Program-made: the position numbers and the translations under genes
The notes under the pieces: generated by a model
The model's database searches: none
The model's input: the letters and a program-made list of their open reading frames with translations, nothing else
Told to the model about the DNA's origin: nothing
In this document: piece after piece, positions 12,533-24,951 of the stretch
Layout: every line of letters begins with the position of its first letter
Numbering within the stretch: the stretch's first letter is position 1
NCBI GenBank assembly: GCA_021234155.1
Contig: JAJEKV010000021.1
Span: forward strand, 19,724,885-19,788,884
Direction: 5' to 3'
Length of the DNA: 64,000 nt
DNA from: Isoetes taiwanensis
Taxonomy: Eukaryota > Streptophyta > Lycopodiopsida > Isoetales > Isoetaceae

Positions 12533-13733
12533 ATGGCCACGCCATCTTCAGGAGCAACATCTAGTGCTACATCTCAGTGGACATCAGAACAGAACAGGCT
12601 CTTCGAGTCCGCCCTTGCGGTCCATTGTGAAGACAGCCCTACCAGATGGGAAGATGTCGCTGCTATGATTCCTGGGAAGGATGCTGCAGAGATAAAGAAG
12701 CACTTTGAGCTTCTTGTCAAGGATATTGAAGGCATAGATGCAGGTCTAATACCCCTTCCACACTACACTTCTTGCGGAAATGAAGCTGTTTCAGTTTCTG
12801 ACAGCCCTCTCGAGAAGAAAGGAGGATTATCACATCTGCCAGTTATTGGCAATGGCAACACTGCTGCGAATGGCAATGCTGGTGGGAATAGTGGCATTGC
12901 AGCAAAAGGATCGACAAGCAAATCCCAGGATCAGGAACGGCGCAAAGGCATCCCATGGACCGAGGAAGAGCACAGGTAATGCATAATTTAGGACCTGTTT
13001 CATGTTGTTCTGATTTTACATAGTTATTTCTTCATTGGTTTTGTGACTGGATATGTTGTGCTGCGAAATGAATGAGCTTTAATTCACTTCCTCAGTTGCC
13101 CATGATGAATTTGAACAACTGAGGAAATGGCATTTGAACATGTTGCAAGGGTACACTTAAGCATGTGCTTCCACATTCCATAATTTTCATAGGCATCTTC
13201 TGATCTTATTCTTTGTTGATTAGGTTTTCCTGCTGTTTTATAATTACTCTGAGTGTGATTACAAAGTACTAATAATATGGTTAAATTCCAGGCTGTTTCT
13301 GCTTGGTTTAGAAAAATTTGGCAAGGGAGATTGGCGAAGCATATCAAGAAATTTTGTGATTTCAAGAACACCAACACAGGTTGCAAGTCATGCACAAAAG
13401 TACTTTATCCGTCTCAATGCCATACACAAAGACAAGAGAAGAACTAGCATCCATGACATTACTAGTATTAATAATGGAGATTCTAGGCAGCAAAACCAAG
13501 GACCTATTACAGGTCAATCTCCAGCTATTGGATCACCTGTAGGACATCCACAGGGCATTCCAGGCCCCCCCATGTATCCTTTAGTGCAGTCTTCTGCACC
13601 TCTGGTATCAGCTGTGGGCACTCCAGTAGGGCATGTACCATATGGACCAAGAACTGGTTTAGCCATGCCTGTTGCTTCCATGAATATCCCACACATGACC
13701 TACCAGATGCCACAGCCTGCTATGCATCATTAG
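12533..13733 (+). CDS. DIVARICATA-like R-R-type MYB transcription factor, two exons
   Basis: Exon 1 is 12533-12975 and exon 2 is 13292-13733, joined across a 316-bp GT-AG intron (phase 2, inside an Arg codon). The product is 294 residues. A first SANT/MYB domain spans about residues 16-65 (W16, W39). A second spans about 140-190 (W142, W162) and ends in VASHAQKYF (residues 178-186), the SHAQKYF signature of plant DIV/I-box-binding-like MYBs. In that family the second repeat binds DNA and the first mediates protein contacts. The linker is Gly/Ala/Asn-rich and the C-terminal tail is Pro/Met/Gly-rich. The ATG at 12533 is the first in frame and gives a family-like N-terminus. The intron falls just before [14 protein letters not shown], where relatives are commonly split. 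The product is expected to be nuclear. This is the only intact host gene in the window, and the subfamily cannot be fixed further without alignment. Confidence 0.93.
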
Positions 13734-14000
13734 TTTTCTCGAGTTCTAAATTTGTCGACTATTCTACGGCTGCCTGCATTTTGCATGACAATGTGCCTAG
13801 TGCACGCCCCGCACCTATTCCAATGTGGTGGTGGCTTTTGCATCAATTGCTAATGGACAATTCACTTGGGATCCATGTACAATACTATCATCAGTTTGCA
13901 GCAGCCTGCAGTTGATTCTTTCTCTTTTGTGCCATGAACCTAGGAATTAAGGGTTTGTGGAGTTCGAAATTGTATTACAAAATTAATACAGAATAAAATT
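13734..14000 (+). other. 3' UTR and poly(A) signal of the MYB gene
   Basis: AATAAA occurs at 13992-13997, about 260 nt after the TAG stop, in T/A-rich sequence. That distance is normal for a plant 3' UTR. No other gene starts here. Confidence 0.55.
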
Positions 14001-17000
14001 GGTCACTGTACAGTAGCTGCTCACTATTAATGCTTCTGTTTGTGATATTTGGATTTCCATTGGAGGCAAGCTGTTGTTAGAGGATGAACAAAGGGTTTGT
14101 TTGTTGCCCCCAAGCATTGATTCCTTTTACAGATCCAACTGGAACACAAAAGCGGATGGCCTGACCTTCAATGCTGCCAACAGTTATGCATGCGTCACAA
14201 GGCTTGAGCACAGAATCTGGGTTTATCAAAGGTTTTCTTCAATTGATGAATCCCTTTTCCTTTTTTGTCCCGAAGCATGTTCAAATCACTGTAAGTTGTT
14301 AGCATATCTTTATGACTTAGAAATCAGAGTGAGTCATTTTGCTTTGCATGAGAATGATAGGTTGTTTGTTTTGTTTTCAAATGCCAAATGTTTTGTATGA
14401 GATTTTGGTAGGTTGTTAGTTTTGTCTTTTCTCTCTTTTACAAAACTGTTTGTGGCATTCGTATATGGATCTGCTATGTGGGTTCATGTATGGATCTGCT
14501 ATGTGGCTTGTTTTTATGCAGATTCTGTAAGATTCTGTAATGTGTGCCCCGATATCCATCTTGATTTTGTGCTTACACGGGAAAGCTAATTCATTAACTG
14601 TTTTCATCAAAGAAATGTAAGTAAATACAAAATAGGCCCACATATACTTTTCTCTAGAGGAATCCAGTTTCTGTTACAACTCTCATTTATTTGAAAAAAG
14701 ATCTCTATAGTTTTTGTATAATGTGGAGGAAGAAGAAAAAGCTTTCTGCACAAGTCTAGAAGATGAAGAAGCAGCTTTCTACTGCTGACATCAGATACAT
14801 TCAAGACATATTTGTATCTAAAGTAAACAGCAATATTAATGCATCTCTTACTCTTCTTTGGGAGGCCATTTGGATTGTTTGCCTTTCAAAAGTCAAGAGA
14901 AGGAACAATAGTGTGTGTTTTCATACCTGTACGCCACTAGTACCAAAGCACTTCTCTGCCCAAGAATTTTCGGACTCTCAGGAAACAAAAACTAGTAATA
15001 GAGGTGTTTGCCATTGAATGGGATGCAAAAAGCTAAGGGATAAACCTCCAATTTTTGAGCTTGGTATTGGGGAAGGAGCTTCTCATAATGGTGTGGATTA
15101 TGATTCCTGGGACGTATTGTATCCAAAGCCATATATTTTGCCATGTTTGAGCAGCTTAATTTCATTTAGAGATCACGTTTTCTATTTTGGTGTGTTTTTG
15201 GATGGATTTCTTTGGCATGGTTAGAAAGAAGGAAGGTATTTTACGTCTTTTTTGGGGCCAGACTGGGGCATGGATAAGATGTGATCTTTCGCTCTCTATT
15301 TGCTGATCCGGGTTTTGGCATCAACAGATTCTGTGAACTCAAATGGATCTACTCAAATGGGTCTTCTGAGTGCCAGAACAAAGTAAAATCTGAAAAATCA
15401 TGAGATGTGAGTGCGCATGAAAAATCATGAGATGTGAGTGCGCAGACCTTCAATATGTTGGTATCAGCCATTATTCCCTTTAATCCGTGGTTTGCAGCTT
15501 CTAGCTTGGCCATTGAATCCTTGATATTCGCTTCAGTTTTTTGCTTGCAAGATTAGGCTTCGTAGGTTCTTTCAAATCTTGAAATCTTGCATGATTCTTG
15601 CAATCCTCATCTTTAGTTTTTTCGCTTGCATCAAAGATGGCTAGGGCTATGCTTTCTGGTGAGACTAGGGCTATGGCTGCGGTTTCTGACAAGGTTAGGT
15701 ATGGCAATTTGATGCGGATTTGCTCGAGCTTTTTCTAGCCGAATATTTGAAGAGGCAGCACAAGTAAATGGCAGAAGATATTTGTGTTCTTTATGAGAGC
15801 ATGCATTAACAGAATAGGACAGACGTAATATGACCTTCCTTGAGAGAAAAACAAAAACACTCATATAATGATGGCAGTGCCCGCCTATGTATTCATTCCG
15901 ACAGTCCATTGTTTGCAAATTTTTATTTTATTTTTGTGGCACTATGTAATGGTGATCTACAGAGGTTTTGATATGAATATGATGGTGATGTGCAAAGGTT
16001 TGGAATCATCTTCACATGTTTGAAAGTGACCTTAGAAAGTGGCAAAGCATTTTTTTGGCAAAAAGATATTAGTTTGTTGATTTGCCATCATGTCAGGGAT
16101 ATGATGGAGATCAATGATTCATATTGAATTCTAAAAACAAAGTTGTGGTTTGATCTGAGTATGCCATGTACCTGCTTTTGGGACGAAGACCGCACTCATT
16201 GTTTTAAAGGCTGCACTCATTGCAGTCTCTAGGTTGCACTCACTGCAGTTATTTTAGATAAAATGGTAATCGATCTTTCACATTGCTTGCCTAATCTTTG
16301 TTGGTGCATCTTTCCCTCCTCTATCCCAAAGCTAGAGGGGAGGCATGGCTTGTTCAGACAATGCAGAAAAGACGGTTGAATTGAGGACGGGAGACCTATG
16401 ATTTTACCAGCTCTTTTTTGATTTGTAGTGAGGATGTCATGGCTTCTTTGGGACTGCAATATTTGACTAGGAGACAGACTTATGGTAATGCTCTCTAGGA
16501 ATGAAAGAGGCATTCTCCTGTAGTACCTATGATTGCAGGAAATGTGAGTAACTTCCCTTTGTTTTGTTCAAGGAATAGGGCCATGGTCTGTAGTACTTCT
16601 CTTGCAAGGAAGAGGTTGAAGGCAGTTGCAAAAGTGAAGTGGTGGGCGCTTGGGTTTGATGTACGTCCTTTGAGAACCACTCGTAGTACCTCATTTATGA
16701 GAAGATGGAGGGAGTTCTCCTTAGTACGTAATGTATTTTTTTTGCTTTAATCTTTCGGGGCATGCTTCAAGTTAGCAGGAATGTACTGATGGAAAGATAG
16801 TATTATGGATGGGAGAAGAGAGTGAACTTTTAAGAGTGCACTTCTAGTCAAGTTATCCATGCTGAAAAATCTATGCTTCCAGGAATATATTTCGGGAGTA
16901 TGCTTCATAGTGTGGATGCATGTTTCTAGTAGGGCTCCATTAATGTAGCGGACTTCCCATAGTACTTGATATGGTTGGAAGAGGACCAAGTCCCTTAGTA

Positions 17001-17159
17001 CTGGATGAGACGAGAGGAGAGGCTTATATCCTCTTGTAAATGATAGGGAAGACGTTGAAGGTGCTTCAATCAGAGTACACAGACATTATTATATGGTGCT
17101 TTCTTAGCCTGATAGCTGCTTTTTTATGAAATTGATGCTTCATATCTGGTGACCATGTG
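14001..17159. other. No gene recognised (one short tandem duplication inside)
   Basis: Frames such as 14074-14400, 14763-15017 and 16229-16513 carry no recognisable domain. The word TAGTAC recurs between about 16520 and 17000, but no repeat unit could be defined around it. Confidence 0.4.
15391..15444 (+). repeat. Perfect 27-bp tandem duplication
   Basis: The unit starting TGAAAAATCATGAGATGTGA occurs twice head to tail (15391-15417 and 15418-15444) without mismatch, which indicates a recent slippage or duplication event. Confidence 0.9.
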
Positions 17160-17278
17160 CTACTTCTTCCTATAAGGCCATTTGGGCCACTTTGTAATAA
17201 GGTCTTGGACCACTTTTTATTAATAGAAAATCATAACTTCGCAAAAAAAAAACCTCAAAAAAAAAAAAAAAAAAAAAA
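17160..17278 (+). mobile_element. 3' tail of a poly(A) retroelement
   Basis: A 3'-UTR-like segment with repeated AAGG/TTGG words (around GGCCATTTGGGCC) and ATTAATAGAAAATC runs into A-runs, the longest at 17257-17278. This is typical of a LINE or SINE 3' end. No reverse-transcriptase motif was seen upstream, and the 5' limit is undefined. Confidence 0.45.
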
Positions 17279-18914
17279 GAACCCATAATACTTTAAAATA
17301 GGAGGAGTGAGCCAACAATCTGAATTTGAAGCAGTTGCAAGATACAAAGGAAACAGAGTGAACAAAAAAGGGAGGCTTAAACAAGATCACACATATACTT
17401 CGCTTCGAAAGGTAATTCGGGGAGCTCTAAAAATTGGTTGTTTCTTTTAGCCCATGTACCTTAACTTATCAACCACTCAAAATGGCAAGAGACTAGCAAT
17501 TCTCCAAGGACTAGTAATTTGAGTTGGGTTTGGAGTGAACAAATTAAACTTGAAACGATTTTTTTGGTTATAGCATTATTGTATCTAAAAGGCATTCTCG
17601 ATGTACATAATTGTATCTAAAGTATAAAAAGTCCCTACTTTATGAAAATTAACTTCTTCATGCTTGATTTAAAAGCTGAAAGCATGTTAAAAAGTAGTTT
17701 TGAAGTTAATTTACTCTCATGAAGCTTGAGTAATATGTTCATTTGAAGTACACAAGTAGTGCTTCAAATGTTCTAAAATGGGTGTACCCTACATGCTATG
17801 ACCCTTTTGGACGGATTCAAAATGAACATATAGATTTTACAAAGAAAGAATGCGTTGAAATTTGCAACAAATCATTTGCAAGCTGTGGGAGATGCACTTG
17901 TACATAAAGGAGTGCATAAGGGACTGTGTTGAAGAAACCCACAAAGTCACACTCAAAGTTTCTAGAGCCTCCCACAGTGAATCACCTGGGCTGCATGTGA
18001 ATTCAATCAACCTAACAACTGGAAGAGATGAACATTTGCATTCCAATTTTCTTTGACAATCGCGGGGGCTTCATTAGCTACTCTGATACTATGGGTTATT
18101 TAGGAAATACGAAATGGAGTTTGGATTTTATGAGAATCTTAGAAAGACGAACGATATTTTGAATCTTAGTGAAAATTTAATGGTATTTTTGGTTCTATAT
18201 ATAGTAAATTGTATTTACATGGCCATATAACATAATATAGGCAACCTCTTGCACATGTTTGAGGAGGGGATAACTTAGACTCAACCTACAACCTTATACA
18301 TCACATTGATGAACTCATAGCCACTAGATATGAATAGGTCTCGGGTTCGTGGTCATTCACAAGATGACATTTGACATAAAGTGATTGGAGAATGACTCAA
18401 TAGGCTCCATGTTGTATTTGCATCTCATAGACCAGTTGGTCTCAACAAATGTAAAATCAAAGTAGTGTTGTAATCATATGTCATCTATATTTGCTTATGA
18501 CATATTCCTTAATAAAGTATATGGCAAGAAGGCCCTCTAGCAAATTCCCAGCCCTCGGATGGGAATATATCCTGATGGATATTCCCTCTAGGGCCATCCC
18601 AATCGTATACCTCAGCGTTTGACGAGGTCAAACACTTAGGTGGCTCTATAATTATTTAGGCCTTTAACAACCTTCAGCATGGTGGGCCACGCGACATTGA
18701 CCTTGGTATAGAATCTACCTAATAAAACATGTCATTATCCCTTCATAGTAGAAAACCACCAAATCAGCCTTCTCTAAAATAGCAAGCACTTAAAAACTTG
18801 TAGCACAAGCCAACAAAAAACAAGACATGCTTTGCAGGTCTGTGCGTCCATCAGCTACGTCCGCAAAAGCTCAGAAACCATCTTTCCCAATACAAACCTG
18901 CAATTGATGAGAGA
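17279..18914. other. No gene recognised
   Basis: AT-rich, with only short frames and no visible structural repeat. Confidence 0.4.
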
Positions 18915-19007
18915 ACACGGGCTGGGGGAGTCGAACCCCTTGCGCCTAGTGCAGCTCCAAGCAGCTCGCCCGCCCTTAAAGGGCAGGGGCTAATCTCATG
19001 CACCATG
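18915..19007 (-). repeat. tRNA-like (SINE-head-like) sequence
   Basis: Read on the minus strand, there is a good T-arm (GGGG-TTCGACT-CCCC) with a B-box-like GGTTCGACTCC. A 5-bp anticodon-type stem (CTGCC/GGCGG) closes a 7-base loop CTTTAAG, and a long variable-arm-like segment lies between them. The triplet in anticodon position is TTA, which would read a stop codon, so this is not a normal tRNA gene. A pseudo-tRNA or tRNA-derived SINE head is more likely. The acceptor stem is not convincing. Confidence 0.4.
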
Positions 19008-19932
19008 CAAATGCAACCAGACACCATTCTCTCCTTATTTTTCATTTTGTTTTTCCTGTTTTCAACCCATTCAAGCAATGCCAATCACCCGTACATACAT
19101 GGGCATCTCTTACACAATAAAACATATGTTTTTTTTTTCCATTCCACAAAGGCAATCGATTTCCACACCCTTCTTTTTAGCTTTTTTTTTTGCTTTTCCA
19201 TATGCAAATGACTGCACATAGAGGATCAAGAAACAGACAACACAAAAAAACAACGACACAAGCAACAAAGCATCACCTAATTATTGTTCATGGTCGTTGC
19301 AGGGCGCTTGCCATGGCATCATTTTTGCGCAGACTCCCTAATCGCCAGATTACCCTCGCCAGTTCATATGAGCACGATATCTGTTTGTCTCTTCACAAGA
19401 CTAACCTCGACCTCCTCCCACTCCATGTGAGAGACTACATCCTCAAGAGCAGAGAATAGTCGCCCCTAATTGCATCCTAAACAAATTTAACCGATGCAAC
19501 CCGGTGATTACGCAAGATTATTAATGTTCATAATAGAAGAGACCACATCCAAGGCTACCCGCACTCACTCCCCATTTGGGAAAAAAACAAGGGATGGCAT
19601 AGCATTGTGTATCACATCATGAATGCTAGGGCCAGTGCAATGGGCCTACGAGGGGGAAGGAGAAGGCTCATCATCACTAATGTCAATCACCCCATTACCT
19701 AATGCTGGCCTCACTCCCACAACCCCAACAAGGCTGCTTCTTGGCCGACATGAGCTATGGGGTGCCCACAAACAACAGCTTGACCACACCATCCATGGCG
19801 GCCGAGAGGCTGCCCGAAGCAGCGCCCCATTGCTTTGCTCGATCTCTAACCCGGGCATCAATAAGTAGCAGAAACTAATAAATAATGTCAAAACAAATGC
19901 AAAATGTTTACAAAGATGCTTCTTACACTAAC
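19008..19932. other. Region downstream of the HUH gene relic; no separate gene
   Basis: On the minus strand an open frame at 19891-19646 ends in GVIDISDDEPSPSPS, an acidic SUMO-interaction-like tail. It could be a displaced C-terminal exon of the HUH-type protein, but no splice site joins it with confidence. The rest is non-coding. Confidence 0.35.
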
Positions 19933-21085
19933 TCAACCAACATCCATTGTATAATCTGTAGTGTCCAAAGGAATGTAAAAAGTCCCAGGCTCACCAGACA
20001 TGGCCTCGGGCCTATATTCATCGTCTTGCCCCTCAACAAAGTTCTCATCCATCCCCAGGCATCCCAACCTCATCCCAATACCACTTGTGTCCTTTGCCAA
20101 GCCTTTGAATAGGCTCCATCTCATTTGGGATCCCATACAACACACAAATGGCGTCATTAGGCAATGCAACCCTAGGGTTTAAGGTAAGGTGCCAGGCATC
20201 CTTCACCCTATGCTCGGATATGAATGCCATGTTCAAAGGGAGAATCCAACTAGTTGATAGGATGAACTTGCCAGTTCTAAGCATTCTGGTAATTGTATAA
20301 ACAAGGCTAGTTGTGAGATGTCTCCATCCATGACAATTCGTGAAGTGAAGAGCCCTTTCTAATATGTTTCAGTTATCAAGCACAACAACATGCTTCACAT
20401 CTCCTGCACCGTAAAGCAAATACAGATCTTTGCCCATCTCTAATTGCCTCTTAAAAACATTCTTAGTGTGGATCCTAAAATGTGGCTTACCCATATCCTT
20501 CATGTAGTAGACAATGAGCCCCTCAAAGCAATGCAGTCTGGTGTTCTTGAGTGCCTTGCAAACAAGAACAACACCAATGGGGTTCCTAGCTCTCCAGCCA
20601 AACCTCTTCTTCATGGCCAGATTGACCACTCTCGGCACCTTGAGCCCAACACTAAAGATGCACTGGTAGTGCAGGTGGTCTAAGTCACTCCCCTCTCTGG
20701 CCGCCACAAAGACTGCAAATACGCCTTGTTCACAGAAGCTAACAAGTATGTCAAAGAATTCTCTGGGTGCATCCATTCCAGCCCATCCAGTGTCACACTC
20801 ACATCCACCACCCCAATTCCTAATCATCCACACTATGATTACCCCATCCATGGCAAGTTTAGCAGAGGATGAGGCTGGCTGGGCATGTCTGGCAAGCCGC
20901 CCTTTCTTGGCTTCCCTCTTCATATCACAAAGGTTGCAACACATTGCAAATAGACAAGCTGAAAACAGGAGGCAAAGAGGCTCACTTGATGGGTTCGGCA
21001 TCACCAGAGTCGAAGAAGATGATTTATAGAATGCTGGAATCGACTTGCAATCCAGATTGTCCATGCCAAAAAAAGCATGGGCCAA
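19933..21085 (-). pseudogene. HUH-endonuclease transposase relic (replitron-like, Y1 type)
   Basis: The main frame runs from 21085 to a TGA at 20371-20369, continues in the same frame to 20045, then shifts frame and ends at 19933. The whole is about 385 residues. Residues 134-144 contain DLDHLHYQCIF, matching the metal-binding HxH motif of rolling-circle Rep/HUH nucleases (H137, H139; DNA around 20677-20669). Residues 190-203 contain LIVYYMKDMGKPHF, matching the catalytic YxxK motif (Y193, K196; around 20509-20498). A single motif Tyr and no visible helicase domain argue against Helitron and fit a replitron-type or cellular-Rep-derived enzyme. The C-terminal part (PEAMSGEPGTFYIPLD) follows the frameshift. 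One nonsense codon and one frameshift make it a recent pseudogene; the nonsense could be read-through or an assembly error. The start codon is uncertain, since an overlapping upstream ATG lies in another frame. Confidence 0.68.
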
Positions 21086-22256
21086 CTTTTATTCACAGAG
21101 CTCGCATCGAACCATGGAGGTGCCATGCCTGACCCGTCCCAACCAGTTCCCACAATATAGGAAAATGAAAGATTCTTTTTGCTCTAAAAACATACCTACT
21201 TTCATACAATACGTCCCCTAAACATTCCAAATCTTATATAACAAAACTACGATTTGTGCAACCACCCAACTATATTGTTGGAAGATAATCTACTACCTTC
21301 TTTTTAAGATGAACCACACGAAGGCAATGCATTTCAAATGTGTCTGTTCCATTATATGGATGTTAAAAGCAAATGGTTGGTCCCTAAGTACCAAATCTTT
21401 CTAGATTTGCCAACCAAGCGTATCAGGTACACTTCATGTTTGAACTAAATAACTTTGAGCCTATGCACCACTTGCATGATGTTAATTGTAAATCTCCTTC
21501 ATTATATATTTGTTGTTTAATCAAGGGATTGATCAACCTCCTTGCGTTGAAGAATGCATGCACGAACTAACCAAGAATATATTGTTAGAATCTTGGATTC
21601 AAAGTTGTCATTTCTACCGTACATTTAGCATATAAGGTCATCCTCATAGTAAGATTCAATTGGTTTCTTGCCATTTAGAAGCCAAAAACTAATGTGGTAT
21701 TTTATGAGAAGTATCAAGTCAAATCTAAAGCTGGTGTGTAATCAACATGTAATAGAAGACAAAGTGTTGGCAAGGAGACAAAATATTCTAGCAAAATTAT
21801 GCACTTGCTTTTTCTCGATTATTATATAGCTCAATGACCCCAATAATTATGAATGTCGGTCTAGTGATAACATACTAGTCCTAGAACATGTATGTCTCGA
21901 GTTTGAGATCGCCCAGAGTTGCACTATGTATAGACCCATCCCTTGGCCCGTTGTCGGGTCCACGTGGGACATCCTACATGAGATAACCATATGAAGTATA
22001 AGTTCCGAATAAAGTAGGCACGAGTCATGTTCACTTATAGCACTGCAAGTCCCTTCTAAGTTATGTTCATATCATTGCAATCTTCAATTCCTCATAATGG
22101 TCTAAAATCACTTGTGAAAGTACGTTGCATCTTGTGGTTTGGTGACTAGTCCTTTAGATTAGCAATTAGGAGGTCTTGAGTAGAAGCCTCGTTTCGGACA
22201 CTTACGAGACCGTCATATATCTTTATTTGATGATGCCATATGGTATGATGTAAAAG
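21086..22256. other. No gene recognised
   Basis: AT-rich sequence with short frames only. It may include the undefined 5' end of the HUH element, but no terminal signature could be identified. Confidence 0.4.
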
Positions 22257-22324
22257 GTACTATCTATCTATCCATCAATCCATCCATCCATCCATCCATC
22301 CATCCATCCATCCATCCATCCATC
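22257..22324 (+). repeat. (CATC)n tetranucleotide microsatellite
   Basis: A run of CATC/CTAT tetramers, imperfect at its left end (ATCTATCTATC) and then pure (CATC)n. Confidence 0.95.
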
Positions 22325-23942
22325 TCAAATTACGAACTTGGATTACTCTACACACTACATAAACTAATATTATATCTCATATAATGTTTGAAAAATGTCA
22401 TTGCTATAGTCGCCATAAAACACAACTTACAAAGAACTTAAGGGTATTTCCAAAGATGCTACAAACTACTTTGTTCATACACAACTATCATTATTTATTT
22501 ATTTTGTTTGGCAAGCTTTGAAATAAGAAATTAAACAATCGTTTTGGCATCGATTAGAATTAATATTTAAATTATAACATTGAAATTCACCAAGGCCACG
22601 TCTTTTTATTAATTTTCCTTGCCGTTAAATACATTTCCCTCTATCGACCCACTTACTGGTTGGAATTCTGATTGAATAATGTACGTCTATCAATTTGAGA
22701 ACATGCAAGATTTTGAACTTGCACCATTGCCTTGTGTTTCCATTCCTGTAAAATAGACGAGTTGCATTATGACCATGGGATTCCCACTAACGAGCTCGTT
22801 CTTTCCGTACAAAGGGCTTTTCCAATTAATACCCCATCAAGCCCTTGTGAGATATTCATGTTGTTATAAACAACCCATCTGAGATCGATATATCATATGA
22901 GTGTTAGAGAAAGAAGTAGATAATGGACTACCTGGTTGACACTTGAACTTAGCGAAAAAAGTATTATTTAGTTACATGCTTAAAGGAGAAACTGGTTTAG
23001 AATTTGCCACGATTTAAGCAACCTAGGGCTGAAGTACATGGATTATATTAGTCGAAATTAGATGTATATGTTGGTGTAAAGCTAATGGAAAAAGTGGGAA
23101 TGGATATATTGGAATGGCAAGAACAAAAAGTGAGATATAGCCATTGTTGATGTGATTAAAGCAGGTGTCTTTAGTCCAATAAAGAGAATTCACGCATTCC
23201 TGTGAATGCTGAATGAGTAGAAGCATGAAAGGGTGCTCTTCCTTTTTGCATTGAAAAGTCCAATATGTAGTTTAGGATTCAAATTTTGTATATTTATTTC
23301 TTGCCATAGTTACACAACTGAAAATTATGTATGCTTAACAGGAAACTTTTTAACTTTCTTGATTTGGTGGGAGAGATTTTTTTGCGTCCTGCTTGCCAAA
23401 TTTTGTTCATGCCCAGTCATGAAACTGAATAGGTGCTCTGGCTTACAGTTCATTGCTAAAATCACCAACTGCAATCAATGCTTCTATCTGCATTACGAAG
23501 CAATGGAGTTATGCTTCTGCTTCTAATTTGGGTTTCTGGCTGCAATATTATGGAGAAAGGAAACCAGCAAGTATTTACAAGATATCAACACGAAAGGAAA
23601 AAAAGGAAGATAACGCCTCGATAAAGCTAAGCTAACCTAGTGAATGACGAAGCGCAATGGGTCGCAATTGAGTTCCCATCGCCATTGGGTGCGTAATGTT
23701 AGTGGGAAACCCGCAAATGAGCCAATGAATTAGGCCAAGTAATTCTTTGAATGCACATCAGCCCGCTTGACGATTTACCCGAATCGAATGATGGCATATT
23801 TCATAAATTAACGCCGAGGATAGCTTGGGAATGGAAATTGAGCTTCAAATAAAACCATATAAAGAGGGATCTTTCTTCTATGTGAATCAACCCGTAGCCA
23901 AGAGAGCTCCTCCGTCCCCAGGTCAATCGTAGAACTCTTTGC
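22325..23942. other. No gene recognised
   Basis: Short frames only (for example 23233-23526, plus, 97 codons) without motifs. No transposon ends were seen. Confidence 0.4.

Positions 23943-24006
<64 letters not shown>
23943..24006 (+). repeat. (GAAA)n tetranucleotide microsatellite
   Basis: About 15 uninterrupted GAAA units, with one C substitution at the right edge. Confidence 0.95.
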
Positions 24007-24524
24007 CAGAAACAAATGGTGGGGCTAACCTATTTCATGCTTTAATGCTCTGATACACCTACAAAATCCGTCTTTTGATCTGCTCTACTCTCTGATTGGG
24101 GCGACATAACCTTACCTAAAAATTGGCCAAAAGGCAATAGTTGCACAGGTCTTTGATTTGGTCCAACAAGGGGCACACTAACATCTAGCAACCGTGAGCC
24201 CTAAAAAGCGACAAATGAACCCTAAAATATGTAGCTTCAATACTTCATGCCTCTGCGCTGTTCTGAAGCTTCCACATGCCATAGCTAGCCATGGCTGCGT
24301 AGCCCGCCATAGCCATCATCGAGAAATGAAGAGGAGATATGAAATCGTGGCCGCCTTGAATCCAGAGATCGAGGGAGATGCTAAATCGTATGATCGAGAG
24401 CTAAAGAGGAGATGCCACATCGTGGTCATTAAAATTTTAGAGCAAAACATTCTGTTCCTGGAATTTTTAAATCATATCTCAACCATCCGATTTAGGGCGC
24501 AACAAAAAAAAAAAAAGCCTCCAC
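24007..24524. other. No gene recognised
   Basis: A 138-codon frame (24194-24610) begins at a GTG and ends in Lys/Pro-rich low-complexity sequence encoded by an A-run and a repeat. It is not supported as a gene. Confidence 0.4.
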
Positions 24525-24696
24525 CACAAAAGAAGCCTCCACCACAGGATTTGCCCCCTTTTCTAAAATCAACGGCTGACAAAAGGGTGCACTCTAGAAA
24601 TACTATTTAGTACACCTGGATGAATACGGCCACCAAATCATATGAAAACCTTAGAGAAAACGGTACAAAAAAAAAAAAACCCCTGTTATTATGCTA
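24525..24696 (+). repeat. Dispersed repeat, copy 2 of 3
   Basis: It shares GGGTGCACTCTAGAAAT, AAATCATATGAAAACC and the A-run plus CCCC block with 29505-29655, and its distal part with 9435-9552. A MITE begins right after TTATGCTA, so it may have inserted into, or captured, the end of this repeat. Confidence 0.6.
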
Positions 24697-24951
24697 CATA
24701 TTCACACGGGGGGTGGCTCCGGGCAACGAGAGCTGTTGGGTAGGCATATTCACCCCTTATTCCTTAATCTACACCGTACACAAAGTTCCTCGTTTGTGGG
24801 GTATGGAAGTATGGAATTTGCTATACTGTATAACAAGATTTGCAAAATACTATAAGATTTGAGGTAATATACTATATGGTGTTGATTTTGTACGTGCAAA
24901 ACATAATTATAGGGGCTCTCGCTGCCCTAGGTCACCCCCCGTGTGAATATG
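24697..24951. mobile_element. MITE, 255 bp, with perfect 19-bp terminal inverted repeats
   Basis: CATATTCACACGGGGGGTG at 24697-24715 is the exact reverse complement of 24933-24951. Inside lies an imperfect second inverted repeat (CGAGAGC against GCTCTCG). It has no coding capacity. It is related to the spacer core of the inverted repeat at 6687-7942. No clear target duplication could be identified, so the superfamily is open. Confidence 0.7.

Noticed and set aside
12533-12979. Single-exon 148-residue MYB ending at 12979
   Set aside because: The stop lies 2 nt past a GT donor. Joining to 13292 restores the second MYB repeat with SHAQKYF, so the stop is intronic.
18851-19084. Functional suppressor tRNA
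   Set aside because: The acceptor stem and A box are poor, and a UAA-reading nuclear tRNA would be harmful. A SINE head or pseudo-tRNA is more likely.
20369-21085. HUH gene as a Helitron transposase
   Set aside because: Helitron Rep carries two catalytic tyrosines and a fused helicase, and neither is seen.
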